Below are positions 1 to 10,350 of a DNA stretch of 64,000 bases, in pieces. The stretch's first letter is position 1. Every line of letters begins with the position of its first letter. This DNA comes from Stereocaulon alpinum (taxonomy: Eukaryota; Ascomycota; Lecanoromycetes; Lecanorales; Stereocaulaceae): positions 232,476-296,475 of the forward strand of contig JAEUBA010000037.1 in assembly GCA_018257865.1 (NCBI GenBank), in the 5' to 3' direction. The notes under the pieces are model-generated. The model had not been told where the DNA came from and ran no database searches. It saw nothing but the letters and a program-made list of their open reading frames with translations. A program made the position numbers and the translations under genes.

Positions 1-656
1 TGGATTAGTTGGAGCTTTCTGAGGGTGGTTGAGAAGTACTGGTTGGTTTTTTGGCTTTGTTTGCTTTGGCCTTGGAGATCTTGTCGTGTTGTTTGATGGG
101 TTTGGTTATGGGTGAGAGTGTATGAATCATGAAGCCGCAGTCGAGAGGATTCTCGCAATACGCATATGAGTGGTACAAGCCCTTCCGCATGATAGATAGT
201 GGCAAGCTTGATAAGGTGACACAGGTGTTTTATCAGATGAGCGAGGCTGTGGCCAGCACACACAAAGCATAAGAAATCAGAAGACGAGACAAAGAGCAGA
301 AAGGATACGCATAAGAAAGCCTTTTATCACGGAGAATATGAGGATGTTCGACAATAGTAAGACAAAGGAGACTTCTTACGTATGACGAAAATTGGCTTGT
401 AAGACTTCATAGCGTTGCGTCCCACGCTGCTTTTTGACACTCTTGTGCTTGTCAGACGGTGACACTGTTTGGTTCGAGCAGTACAATCTGAGGGTGGTTG
501 AACGAGTCAAACTAGATCCATTCTTAGTTTGGCCCGATCGAACAACCTACATCTAGAGATTTGGACTTCAGGCGCCTTGTGCAGGTAATCTAGCCGTCTC
601 AGAACCCAAGCTTGTGTCCGATTACTGTAGAACATCAGTGTTATTTCCGAAGATGC
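1..656. other. Left-edge stretch without a supported gene
   Basis: This is the region downstream of the Sro7/Lgl gene. A 66-codon open frame on the minus strand (5-205) ends in a Lys/Ala/Ser/Pro-rich tail. It has no family motif that I recognise. It could be a last exon of a gene continuing on the minus strand from higher coordinates, but I found no convincing acceptor or upstream exon. Nothing else is seen here. Confidence 0.4.
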
Positions 657-3600
657 TTCTAAAGTAGAAAATAAAGGCAAAACTTACATCCCATGACGGC
701 CTTCTTTTTCGTCGAGCTAACGTACTTGTTTACATCATCCGACCATCCCTTGCTGTTGTCCTCAAGCTTGTCCATATTGTCACCAGCAAGACCCAGGCTC
801 TCAGTCCGCTCCTGCACCTGCCGCTGCATGTACGCCCAGTAGCTCTCTTCTTGACCGCCAGGAGCAGGGCCAGAGGAGCTACTAGTGGCTTGACGGCTTG
901 CTTTCCGCTGTGCATCTTCGTCAGCACGCATTTGTTCGATCATTCGCTTTGAAGGTGGCCGATCAGGCCCACCAATGAGTGTATCCATGTCGGCAGGTGA
1001 TACATATTGGGTTCCGGAGATCCACTGGAGGTTGGAGATAGTGGGTCTTGGAGGTATGACAGCTTCTACATTAAAGAGCTTATCGAGAGAACGCGTCAGG
1101 TCTTGCCCAGTACCCCATATGTTCAACATTGCGATCTCCGACGGTCCAGTCCAGCCAATGATGAAGCCAGTGGGTGTGATTATGGCTTCCGAGAATCTGC
1201 GTACATCCAAGGTGTGAGACAGGTTCGTAGACGCGATTTCCTTCAAGCCCGGGATAGAAAAAGCTTTTGCGCATCCGTCACCGAAAAGACCAAGTAATGC
1301 ATAAGTATGCGCTTCAAACCTGACCACCGTGGCACTGTTACACAAAAAGTCGTCCCAGGTTTTGTGAGCGCCTTTGGCTGCTGCAGGTTTGAAAACTCTT
1401 GTGCCTGTTTGGGTAACGACCATCAAGACTCCGTTCACTCTAGATCCAGTGCGAAGGCTAGCTACAACCCCGGGTGTAGCTTCAGCTGGCTCTCCGGTGT
1501 CTGCATTGATAGGTAATATGGAGATGATCGTATCCTCGAGCGAGCATGTACCGGCTAGTTTGACAGAATAGCCGCCATGGGTTTCTGGAAGGACTTTAAA
1601 CGTTACTAGCCGGCCTAGATTGGTTCCAACAAAAAGCAAGATACTGGAGTAGTCTGCAGGCTGTCAGTAGTGGTAAGAGCAGAATTGAGAATGAAGCTTA
1701 CCATCACCGTCAAGGCTCATTACCGCATATTCGATGCTCGTAGCCCATTCTCCCTTGGCTTGGCTCTGGCTGCTACCTCTTCGGAAGCTGCCACGCTTGC
1801 TGTTTTGACCACTGAGATCGGTAACACTGGCCTCGTAGATTACTGCAGGTCCTCTAAGGTCAATTACGGTCAGGCTTCCTCCCTCGAACCCAGCACAAAC
1901 AAAGCCGACGTCACTCATCTTTACCGCAGTCACTGGCCCTTGCTGTTGATCTAATAGAGTGAATGGAAGCAAACCCTCCTTGACACCTGGCTCAGCGCGA
2001 TCGACGATGGCTTCTAGGCCAAAGCTTCTAGCCTCCTTGTGAGGGACGTCTCTACCGAAGTCCCGGTTCTTGCCCCAGCGAAAAACGGCTACTTCGCCCG
2101 ACCTCAAAGCCACTGCAAGCTCTCCTGTAGCTCCAGCCATCGACATCATGGTTACATCTATGTTTTCGTAGCGGCCGACAGCCCTTGCAACATCGACTTG
2201 CAATACCGCTCCATTCTCGATCTCATCGCCCTGTCCTGCGTCCCAAATTCGAATAGTACCATCTGCGTGTGCCGTCTGCAATACATTTCGATTGGCGAAG
2301 CGCATCACTGAGTGTCTAGCTTCAGCGCCTCCTTTCAATATCAGCGGGCCTTGTGAGCGGTTCTCGACCATGCCAAGCCATCTGGTACGGTCCACGTAGG
2401 CCATATCAATACGGTTGACGAATGGATGCACATAAGTCAGGGACACATGAAGCTGATTTGTAGGTGTTATAGGATGACCAGACGGGAAGCTTAAGGTAAC
2501 AACTTCGCCGGACGCGAGAAGGGCGATCACCGCGATGGGGTCATTGGATCCCACGAAATGTGGTGATTTGCGAGGTATGAGGCAGAAATCGACGACTTCA
2601 GCATTAGGGGGTGTAGGGAGGATATGCTGTCTCTTCGGGTTTTCAAAGTGGTCGGCGAGGAGTTGCCATGATGATGTAGCGTAGACCGGTGTTGGACCGA
2701 GATCGAGGAAGGTGAGGCCTTTGGTAGGTTCAGTCGTGGACAATCCTCCAGCAATGAGGATACCGGTATCATCTGGATTCGCCTTTGAGCACCACGCAAC
2801 ACGAAATAATGGTTCTTTGATTGCGAATGTGCCGCGACTAGAACTAGCCATTTGGGAGGAACCGCCTGGTTTATTCACATTGCTTGCTTGCAATGTCCTA
2901 GCCTGGACCACCCTGCCATCTCTTAGATCCCAAACTACAAAGCTAGAATCTTCATGAGAAGTGAGAATGAATGTTCCGGTCGGATGCCAAATGGCCTGTA
3001 TCAATCTAGGGTACCGTAGCTGACCTGCAGGATTTGCTTCGGAGTCACCCCCTGGAGCTCCTGGCGGCAACTCGTACTGAAAGACGTCCGTGGCCTTGTT
3101 GTACTTGAACGAAAAGATGACTGCGCCATCAGAGTACCCAACCAACAGCTTTCCGATGTCCCGAGGGTGGAAAGCCAGACTCACGACGGACAGAAGGCGG
3201 GCTCGAGGATGACGTTCCCTCCATAGGTTGGGTATCTTGAGGGGTGTAAGAGCCAATCGGTCGAGATCGTAGGCAAATATTTCTCCTTGAGCAACTATCA
3301 GCGTTTGAACAGCTTAGAATAGCCGCAGGAGAGTCATACACACCATTTTGAAGTCCAACGAGTGCGTAGTCGAGCGTTAGGTCTGTCGCTAGAGCTGTTA
3401 TGAGCCCAGGCGGAGCATAGGATCCAAGTATCCTCGTCGTCTCCAGGGAGAAGACCGACAAGTCATTCTTGGTATCGACACTGACAAGCTTATCCGCGCA
3501 GAAATGCAACGTTTTGACAGAAGCCTTTCGGGGAAGCTTGAAGGTTACGGAGACGCGCTTCTGTCCAAATACGTAGATTTGCCCGCTTCCGAATTTCGTA

Positions 3601-3824
3601 TCTTTGGTACCGACTGCAAGTAGAGATTGGACGGGGTCGTATGCCAACGCACTGACTTGCGAGTTGATGCCGTACCGGGCTACCTGTGAGAAGCTTGTCA
3701 GCCAATGGAATCTTTCGGCAAGCAAGTAGTTTTGTACATCGTCAATGGCAAACAGCCGGGGATCTAAGCCAGCGGAGAAGTCCCTCTGAATACCGGCTTG
3801 CTTACCACGCAGAAAAGAAGCCAT
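657..3824 (-). CDS. SRO7: Sro7/Lethal giant larvae/tomosyn-type WD40 exocytosis protein
   Basis: This is a homologue of the Lgl/Sro7/tomosyn family. Known members bind the Sec9/SNAP25-type t-SNARE and Rab Sec4 and help secretory vesicles dock at the plasma membrane. The exons, on the minus strand, are 3824-3344, 3294-1702 and 1653-688. Introns begin GTGTGT and GTAAGC and end TAG and CAG. The join after intron 1 restores the family-typical stretch GEIFAYDLDRLAL..IPNLWRERHPRARLL. WD40-like beta-propeller sequence fills most of the roughly 1015 residues. The C-terminus (SYWAYMQRQVQERTE...DDVNKYV) is an R-SNARE-like tail as in tomosyn and Sro7. The last exon is ambiguous. A GTAAGT donor at 687 spliced to 658 would create a TAA across the junction (stop ending at 657). 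Reading through gives a stop at 659, and a weaker donor would add about 12 residues. Confidence 0.9.
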
Positions 3825-4159
3825 GAGGTATCAGCTTGCCCATTGTTTGGATCTGGACAGGCTGTTGTTTGGAGGAGCCGAAGGAGCAAGGTGCTTAGCC
3901 TTATGGCTTATCGGCTTATCTTAGCGCAACTGATACTCGATCTTCCCGGCGCGTTCCAGCTTCCTTCCGCCTTTGGCCTTCTGCGTCAGAATCTCAACGG
4001 GTTGGGCCCTGGACGGGAGGTGCTTTCGTAGGTAGTTCCGCTGTTTCCGGGGGGGTCAGTAGTGGATGATCCCCCACCTCAGCCTCTTCCTGCCCGTCTA
4101 TGCCATAAGATCGTTTTGCCAGTCTCTACCTCGTCCATGATTACTTGATTCTCAGCACT
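3825..4159. promoter_or_regulatory. Divergent intergenic region between Sro7/Lgl and pyruvate decarboxylase
   Basis: This 335-bp gap separates two genes transcribed away from each other, so it must hold both promoters. I see pyrimidine-rich tracts shortly upstream of the decarboxylase ATG (for example around 4085-4130), as is usual in fungal promoters. I see no clear TATA box and did not identify specific factor sites. Confidence 0.5.
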
Positions 4160-6080
4160 ATGGCAACTGATATCCGGACTTCAGAGCTCAAGAGCCCAAT
4201 CTACGTTGCGGAATACCTTTTTCGAAGACTTCACGAGGTTGGCGTGCGTGGAGTGCATGGAGTTCCTGGAGACTACAACCTTGTATGCTATCGATCGGCT
4301 TCCCTGAGCTTAGAAAAGCTCATTGTCCTAGGTAGCCCTTGACTACATACCGAAGGTCGGACTCAACTGGGTCGGCAATTGCAATGAACTCAACGCTGTG
4401 AGTATACTTCTACAGATATGCAGATATCCCCACTAATCAGTACCAGGGTTACGCAGCAGATGGCTACGCTCGTGTCAAAGGCATATCAGCCGTTGTTACC
4501 ACATTTGGCGTGGGCGAGCTGAGCCTCCTCAATGCCATTGCGGGTGCCTATTCAGAGTACGTGCCCATAGTGCACATCGTTGGCACTCCTTCTACACTTT
4601 CACAGCGAGATGGTATGCTACTTCATCATACCCTCGGCAATGGGAACTTTGAAGTATTCGCAAACATGAGCCAGAATATATCCTGCGCGATGGCCAAGTT
4701 GAATTACCCTCATGAGGCGGCAATGCTTATTGACAACGCTATTCGAGAATGTTGGGTGCAGTCACGGCCGGTTTACATTACACTACCAACAGACATGGTT
4801 CAAAAGAAGATTGAGGGAGAGAGATTGAAAACACTGATAGATCTCAGCTTTCCACCAAATCCAGTAGAGAAGGAGGACTACGTTGTGGATGTTGTGCTGA
4901 AATACCTACACGCTGCTAAAAATCCTGTCATCATCGTCGATGCCTGCGCCATACGGCATCGGGCGCTTGACGAGGTCCATGAGCTTGTCGAGAAGTCGGG
5001 GTTGCCAACGTTCGTGGCACCCATGGGCAAAGGAGCAGTGAATGAGACTCTGCCAAACTATGGTGGCGTATACGCGGGCAATGGAAGCAACGCTGGAGTG
5101 GCAGAGCGTGTTGAATCTTCAGACCTCGTTCTTACTATTGGTTCCATCAAGTCGGACTTCAACACTGCTGGTTTCACCTACAGAGTCAGCCAGCTCGCTA
5201 CTATCGATTTTCACAGCACATATATGCGCGTACGATACTCCGAATATCCGGGCGTTAGTATGCATGGCGTTTTGAGGAAGGTGACTGCACGCATGGGAAA
5301 GCTCAACATACAAGCAGGCCCAGTGCCGGACAACAGCATCGCAGAGAAGGATCGGGGTATGTCAGAAGGGGAACTTATCACGCACGATTGGTTATGGCCA
5401 AGAGTGGGACAATGGCTCCAGCCAGATGATATTGTCATCACGGAGACGGGTACTGCGAACTTTGGAATATGGGAGACAAAGTTCCCAAAAGGAGTGACAG
5501 CCCTGTCACAGGTACTGTGGGGCTCAATAGGCTACTCTGTAGGAGCATGCCAAGGGGCTGCTCTCGCTGCCAAAGAGACGGGTAATAGACGGACAATATT
5601 GTTTGTTGGCGACGGATCCTTTGAGTTGACAGCCCAAGAGGTCAGCACGATGATTCGGAATGACCTCAAGCCAATCATGTAACCTCCTCCCTAAATTAGG
5701 AACGGCAACGTAAAACTGACGAAAGCAGATTTGTGATCTGCAACGAGGGCTATACCATCGAACGGTATATTCACGGAATGGATGCTAGCTACAATGATAT
5801 TCAGCAATGGAAGTTCAAGGACCTTGTCGGCGTCTTTGGCGCGGATCCTAAGAAGTCAAAGACCTACCAAGTGAAAACCAAGCAGGAAGCCGAGGACCTC
5901 TTCAAAGATCAGAACTTCTGTTCTGCGCCGTATCTTCAGGTATCAGCCCCCACAACAGTCGAGCATCCTGTCCAATGCTAACGCACGTAGTTTGTCGAGT
6001 TGTACATGCCGAAAGAGGATGCTCCTAGAGCGCTCAAGTTGACTGCAGAGGCGTCGGCGAAGACCAATGCAAAGGAGTGA
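4160..6080 (+). CDS. pdcA: Pyruvate decarboxylase (thiamine diphosphate-dependent)
   Basis: Pyruvate decarboxylase converts pyruvate to acetaldehyde and CO2 in the cytosol, the first step of ethanol fermentation. Exons are 4160-4282, 4332-4397, 4447-5678, 5729-5939 and 5991-6080. All joins keep frame and use GT..AG ends. Family signatures are in order: VPGDYN near the N-terminus, the ThDP-activating glutamate in NELNAGYAADGYARVKG, the adjacent histidines of LLHHTLGNG, and the ThDP/Mg site GDGSFELTAQE followed by CNEGYTIERYIHG, where one intron falls. The protein is about 573 residues, normal for the family. The start was taken at the first ATG in frame with TDIRTSELKSPIYVAEYL. An indolepyruvate decarboxylase is the main alternative; the paired His and GYTIER favour pyruvate decarboxylase. 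Confidence 0.92.
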
Positions 6081-6426
6081 GGTTGCATTTGTAAAGAACT
6101 TTAGCAAATTTTGGGTAGTGCTGTTATGCGTGAATAATTTCGCAAACAACATGAAAATTGACCAAGAACATGGCTGTTGCAGAATCTACCGACAGGCTTC
6201 TTTTAGTATTAGGAGCTAGCTTAGCCGTATCATGATCATATAGACCAAGTGATTAGATCATTATGTATGTTATAGCAGAACGTTACTGAAATCTTGAAAA
6301 CTGCTCGGTTAGGCTTTTGCAAAGGTCAAGCGAGTCTTCGTACCCGGCCTCTGGAAAAAATTTCATCCTTCTCAGAATTCCAACTTGATATCACGAGGCC
6401 TCATCGAGATAAACCGACCGCACATT
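6081..6426. other. Intergenic region pyruvate decarboxylase to TAN1
   Basis: This 346-bp gap lies between two co-oriented genes. It should contain the decarboxylase 3' UTR and the TAN1 promoter. AT-rich sequence around 6100-6300 is compatible with polyadenylation signals. No repeat or RNA gene is seen. Confidence 0.4.
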
Positions 6427-7417
6427 ATGGACGAGAGTAAGAAACGTAAGTCAGAAAGTGGCACCGGAGGATCTAATTCCAAGAAGTCTAAGCAATGGCG
6501 AGTACCCAAGAGAGGCCAGGCCAACTACGCCGCACCCAGTATCGAGCCAGGCGATACGGGGATCTGGGCGACCTGCGAGATGGGCAAGGAAGGCAAATGC
6601 ACCGCGGAACTAAAGGATCTATTCGAAGAATATGCTGCCAAGCTGTATGGCGGTGCTGAAGTTCAGGTCGAAAGAGCCAGCGATGACGACGCCGAGGTCG
6701 ACATCGAAGCGGAGATCAAGAAAGAAGTCCGGGGCATGAAATCTAAGTCTGCAAAAAAGGAGACACTGTTCCAGCCAGTTAAAGTCGACATCCAATGTGT
6801 GCTCTTCTTCAAAACCCGTGAGCCAATCGAGCCCGTAGAATTTGTGCACAGGATTTGCCAAGATGCTCTCGAGGGTGCTACGAAGAGACACCGGTGGGTG
6901 AAGCGACTGACCCCTATGACGATGATGGGCAAAGCCACGGTGGAGGGGCTTGAGAAAGTGGCACAAAGCGTGCTACAGCCTGTGTTTCATGCGGAGGGGG
7001 CTTCGGCGAAAAAGTTCGCGATAAGACCTACGAGACGGAACCACAATATAATGAAGCGGGACGAGATTATTCGACAGATAGCTTCAGCTGTTGGTGCAGG
7101 GCACTCAGTGGATCTGAAGAATTATGATTACTTGATCCTGGTGGATGTCTACAGGGTAAGCTGACACAATTCCTCCGATGCTTCTGGACCTCGCTTACTG
7201 ACGGGTTGACTGTCGCGTACAGAATATACTCGGTATGAGTGTTGTAGGCAGCGACTTCGAGACGCTGAAACACTTCAATTTGGCTGAAATCTATGATCCA
7301 ACACCTAAGGCTGAAGAGCGCAATGACGCAATGCCGCATACAGGAAGAAGAGGCGACATCCAAGCCTCTGATGCAGAGATATCACAAACTATTCCAAATA
7401 CTAGCGAAGGGCACTAA
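6427..7417 (+). CDS. TAN1: TAN1-like THUMP-domain tRNA acetylation cofactor
   Basis: This resembles yeast Tan1, the THUMP-domain tRNA-binding protein that works with the acetyltransferase Kre33/NAT10 to make N4-acetylcytidine-12 in tRNA-Leu and tRNA-Ser. Exons are 6427-7155 and 7223-7417, joined in frame (GTAAGC..CAG). The product is about 307 residues. It has a Lys/Ser/Gly-rich N-terminus, then WATCEMGKEGKC, a segment with FEEYAAKLYG, an acidic insert, and the THUMP core (VQCVLFF-like strand, RHRWVKRLTPM, RPTRRNHNIMKRDEIIRQIA). After the intron come NILGMSVVGSDFETLKHFNLAEIYDP, typical of the family end, and a variable hydrophilic tail. The start at 6427 (MDESKKRK) is preferred over an upstream in-frame ATG because it matches the usual length. 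Confidence 0.85.
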
Positions 7418-8495
7418 ATCAAGGCGCGAGGCTATACAATGACGGATCAAGCCATAACTCAGTAGAGCGGAGATGACAAGGAGATGGTCAAGAATCCTTT
7501 CGCTACCCATAGACCGTCTATGGACCGGTGTCATGTCGTGGTGAATGGCGTTCTTTGGAGGCCAACGAGGACGCCGGTGTAGCGAGAATTGATGTCTTAG
7601 GCGTTACACTAAGGTACGCCCAGATCGCGCCCAGATCGGATGTTACGGCGAGCCAGGCGAAATTGCTGGTTTCATGAACATGTGTGCAAGGTCAGCGTCC
7701 TTCCACCATGAGTTCTTTTTCGCTTCTTTAAACATTCGAGAAGGCTGGGGGTCTCAGGTGTTGCAACTGGCATCATTTAGGGTTGCCGAAGCTTTGCCAG
7801 TGTAGCCTGTGGTTGGGCAATTTAGGCGAATATTCGGACCCCAAGCCGGAAAAGGGCATCTCTAACGAAGCACTATTACGCGTTCTTACGCGTTCTACCG
7901 GCAGCTTCGGTCCTGGCTCTTCGTCTGTCTTAGTCTACCGGCTGCAGCTGGAGTCGTAGGAAGCTAAGGTATCGATCATCATCCTGTCTATAAACTTATG
8001 CCACACTCCACTCTAGTACTCTTCGAGAAATCTTTGACGAAATCTTCCGCTGATACACGATCCCACCGCCACCATCTGACACTGCCACCAACCGCCTTGC
8101 CTTATCAAGTCATCACTAAACCTGAAAGCGACACGACCAGGACTACTGCCAGTAATGTATCTAGTATCCGCCTCCGGCACGAGCCTCAGACTGTCTCATG
8201 GTATTATACCGAATCAAGCTATGATCTATTCCTACGTATTGAGCCACCTCGTCTACGGCGGCATGCCATTGGCAAGGTCTTATTACAACTGCCTTCAGGG
8301 TCGCTACTTGGTCTTCAAGTTGATCTCCACAATATCGTCGTCTTATTATTACATGACTGCTGCAGCCACCACTCAACTCTCCTTGTTGTACACCTTTCAT
8401 AGTGCTGACATTTCAAACGCCTCTGGATTACAGCATCTCTATTCATAATGTATCTCCCCCCAATAATCACTCTCATCAGCGTTGACCATCTTGCC
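7418..8495. other. Long intergenic region upstream of the phosphotransferase-like gene
   Basis: This stretch of roughly 1.1 kb holds several overlapping open frames at 7998-8448 rich in Ser, Thr, His and Leu. None has a recognisable motif, and their composition follows the local pyrimidine-rich DNA. It is best read as TAN1 3' flank plus promoter and leader of the next gene. A mirror-like stretch around 7505-7525 (agaccgtctatggaccggtg) is too weak to name. Confidence 0.35.
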
Positions 8496-9513
8496 ATGGG
8501 TTATTGCCAATTCCCTCCCTCCTTCGCCTTCGACGACAGCATCATTCAGAAGATGCTTCAAGATACTCTCATGTACTCACGCCTCACAGTCATTCGAACA
8601 GAGCATCTTTCCAATCATCTTCACCGAATATGCCTGGTACATCTGTCCAATGGCTCCCAAGTAGCCCTGAAATTATCCCCGTCACCTAGCACGGATCTTC
8701 TGCGGCACGAACGAAACTCCCTTGAGACTGAAGCTAGTGTCCTCACTTTCCTAATGAACAGCAACCTACCTATTCCGCGGGCCTTGAGGTACGATAGGAA
8801 TGGCATGCGTCTGGAGTCTCCGTTTCTTCTCACTACGCACCTCCCGGGAATCGCATATGCGGATGCTCTACCTTATCTTACACGGACCGAGCGAAGGGAA
8901 ATTGAATTGCGACTACGGACTTTCAGGTCCACGGTCAGTCAACGCGTCTCTCACCAATTCGGACCTGTAGCTCTAGTCGCCTCTGGCAGGGGTTTCTCAT
9001 CATGGCGAGAGGCGTTCAGGTCGATGATCGAATCCGTACTCATGGACGGTGAGGACAGGAACGTCCATATACCGTATATTGAAATTAGAGAAGCTTTTTC
9101 CAAATGGGGGAAAGCCTTGGACGAAGTGCGAGAAGCGAGACTTGTAGTGATGGCACTCGGCCGGCCCGAGAACGTCCTCCTTGATCGAAAAACAAACAAC
9201 ATCACTGGACTGCTAGATTTCGGGCAAGCTACTTGGGGAGATCCTGCGCTTTCAGAACCGGAGACATGTCCTGGCACTAAAGGATTACTGTAAGTCCACA
9301 CGCTAAGACTTTGTACTTCGAATCCTCTTGCCTTCCACGAATGCAGAGTCTGGGCTTAACATTGACTGACTTGATTAAAGATATACATGCTACCACGCCA
9401 TCATCGCCATAATAGCAAATCACTATAGACCGCAACGAGACGCCAAAGAGCTGGACGCCAGGAAGACATTAACTACGACATTAGCGGAACTGGCAGTGGA
9501 GAAGAAGGGCTAG
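8496..9513 (+). CDS. Aminoglycoside-phosphotransferase-fold protein lacking the catalytic loop
   Basis: This belongs to the APH/choline-kinase-like fold that is widespread in filamentous fungi. Exons are 8496-9289 and 9381-9513 (GTAAGT..AAG), about 308 residues. Kinase-like landmarks in order are a glycine-poor N-lobe with VALKLSPSPS (candidate ATP-binding Lys), ETEASVLTFL (candidate helix-C Glu), PIPRALRYD, and PFLLTTHLPG (hinge). The later DFGQATWGDPAL keeps the metal-binding DFG-type aspartate. The catalytic HGD/HxD loop expected before ENVLLD is replaced by VVMALGRPENVLLD, so the catalytic base Asp and its His are missing. The fold is clear, but phosphotransfer activity is doubtful. The start at 8496 is the last in-frame ATG before the conserved part; an ATG at 8448 is also possible. 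Confidence 0.7.
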
Positions 9514-10350
9514 CTCCTGATACGATCTGCTGTTCACTTCTGCATCACATAACAACATTAACAACCTCCCCTGGCGTTGCATTGCGTTGGCGCTCGTGCA
9601 GCATTTTATAAATAAATCTTCCAATGCTAGAACAGCGGGTCTCGTAAACACATTTAGCGACTTTTTGTTATGATGATATTTAATAAAACACGCAATCTGT
9701 TTTCCGAAATGTTTGAATACTGCATGGTACGTCATCTTCTCCCGGGCTCTAAAAAGCCACCCCCCTACCCTAAACCACAACTACGTACCACCTTCTTCGG
9801 AACTTCCCCCAGCGGCGCTGGAAGTCGCTGTTCCAGGGTCCTTTCGGTTGAAAAAGCGGGGCGGCGTATGCACACATCTCTTACGCGAAACGCCCCCTCG
9901 CCCTTTCTTCCATTTTTTACCCGGTCTTGTACGAACACAAAAAGTCTTGAGAACCCTGCCAGCCCGACCCCCTCATAAAACATATCCACTCCCGAAATCA
10001 ATACCCCTTTCCTTGCCCCATAAACGACAATCACATCACATCAAATCGGATTAGAACGTTTCAGCCATATCCGTCCAAGAATTATTGCCTGGAATCATGA
10101 TAGGATTATCCCAGTACGAGTTTAAGGGGGCGGAGACAGTCCCGGGTATTCTGAAACACTTTCCCCGTCCCCATGAATCCATGGCTCCTGGGTTCCAAAA
10201 CGGGCACAGAATGAATGAATGAATGAATGGGAATCCGGTAGAGCGAAATATAGCTTACGATTTCGAAAGCCCGGTAAAATTATCTCGAAGCAAGAGATCT
10301 GTTTCGGCTTCCGAGTTACGTGCGAAATGAGCCCTTTATTCTTCGCTACC
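9514..10350. other. Convergent intergenic region with a small microsatellite
   Basis: This 837-bp region lies between two convergent genes and should hold both 3' UTRs. A five-copy GAAT microsatellite sits at 10209-10228. C-rich tracts at 9755-10020 produce overlapping open frames with no motif. No gene is supported here. Confidence 0.4.
10209..10228. repeat. Five-copy GAAT microsatellite
   Basis: Five perfect tandem copies of the tetranucleotide GAAT are read directly from the sequence. They lie in noncoding DNA just beyond the stop codon of the minus-strand RCC1-type gene. The repeat is likely length-polymorphic and no function is implied. Confidence 0.9.

Noticed and set aside
5..205. 66-codon open frame on the minus strand at the left edge
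   Set aside because: No motif, no recognisable upstream exon, Lys/Ser/Pro-rich composition. It may be a terminal exon but cannot be supported.
7998..8448. Overlapping open frames of 97-134 codons before the phosphotransferase-like gene
   Set aside because: Composition follows pyrimidine-rich promoter DNA, no motif, and frames overlap each other on both strands.
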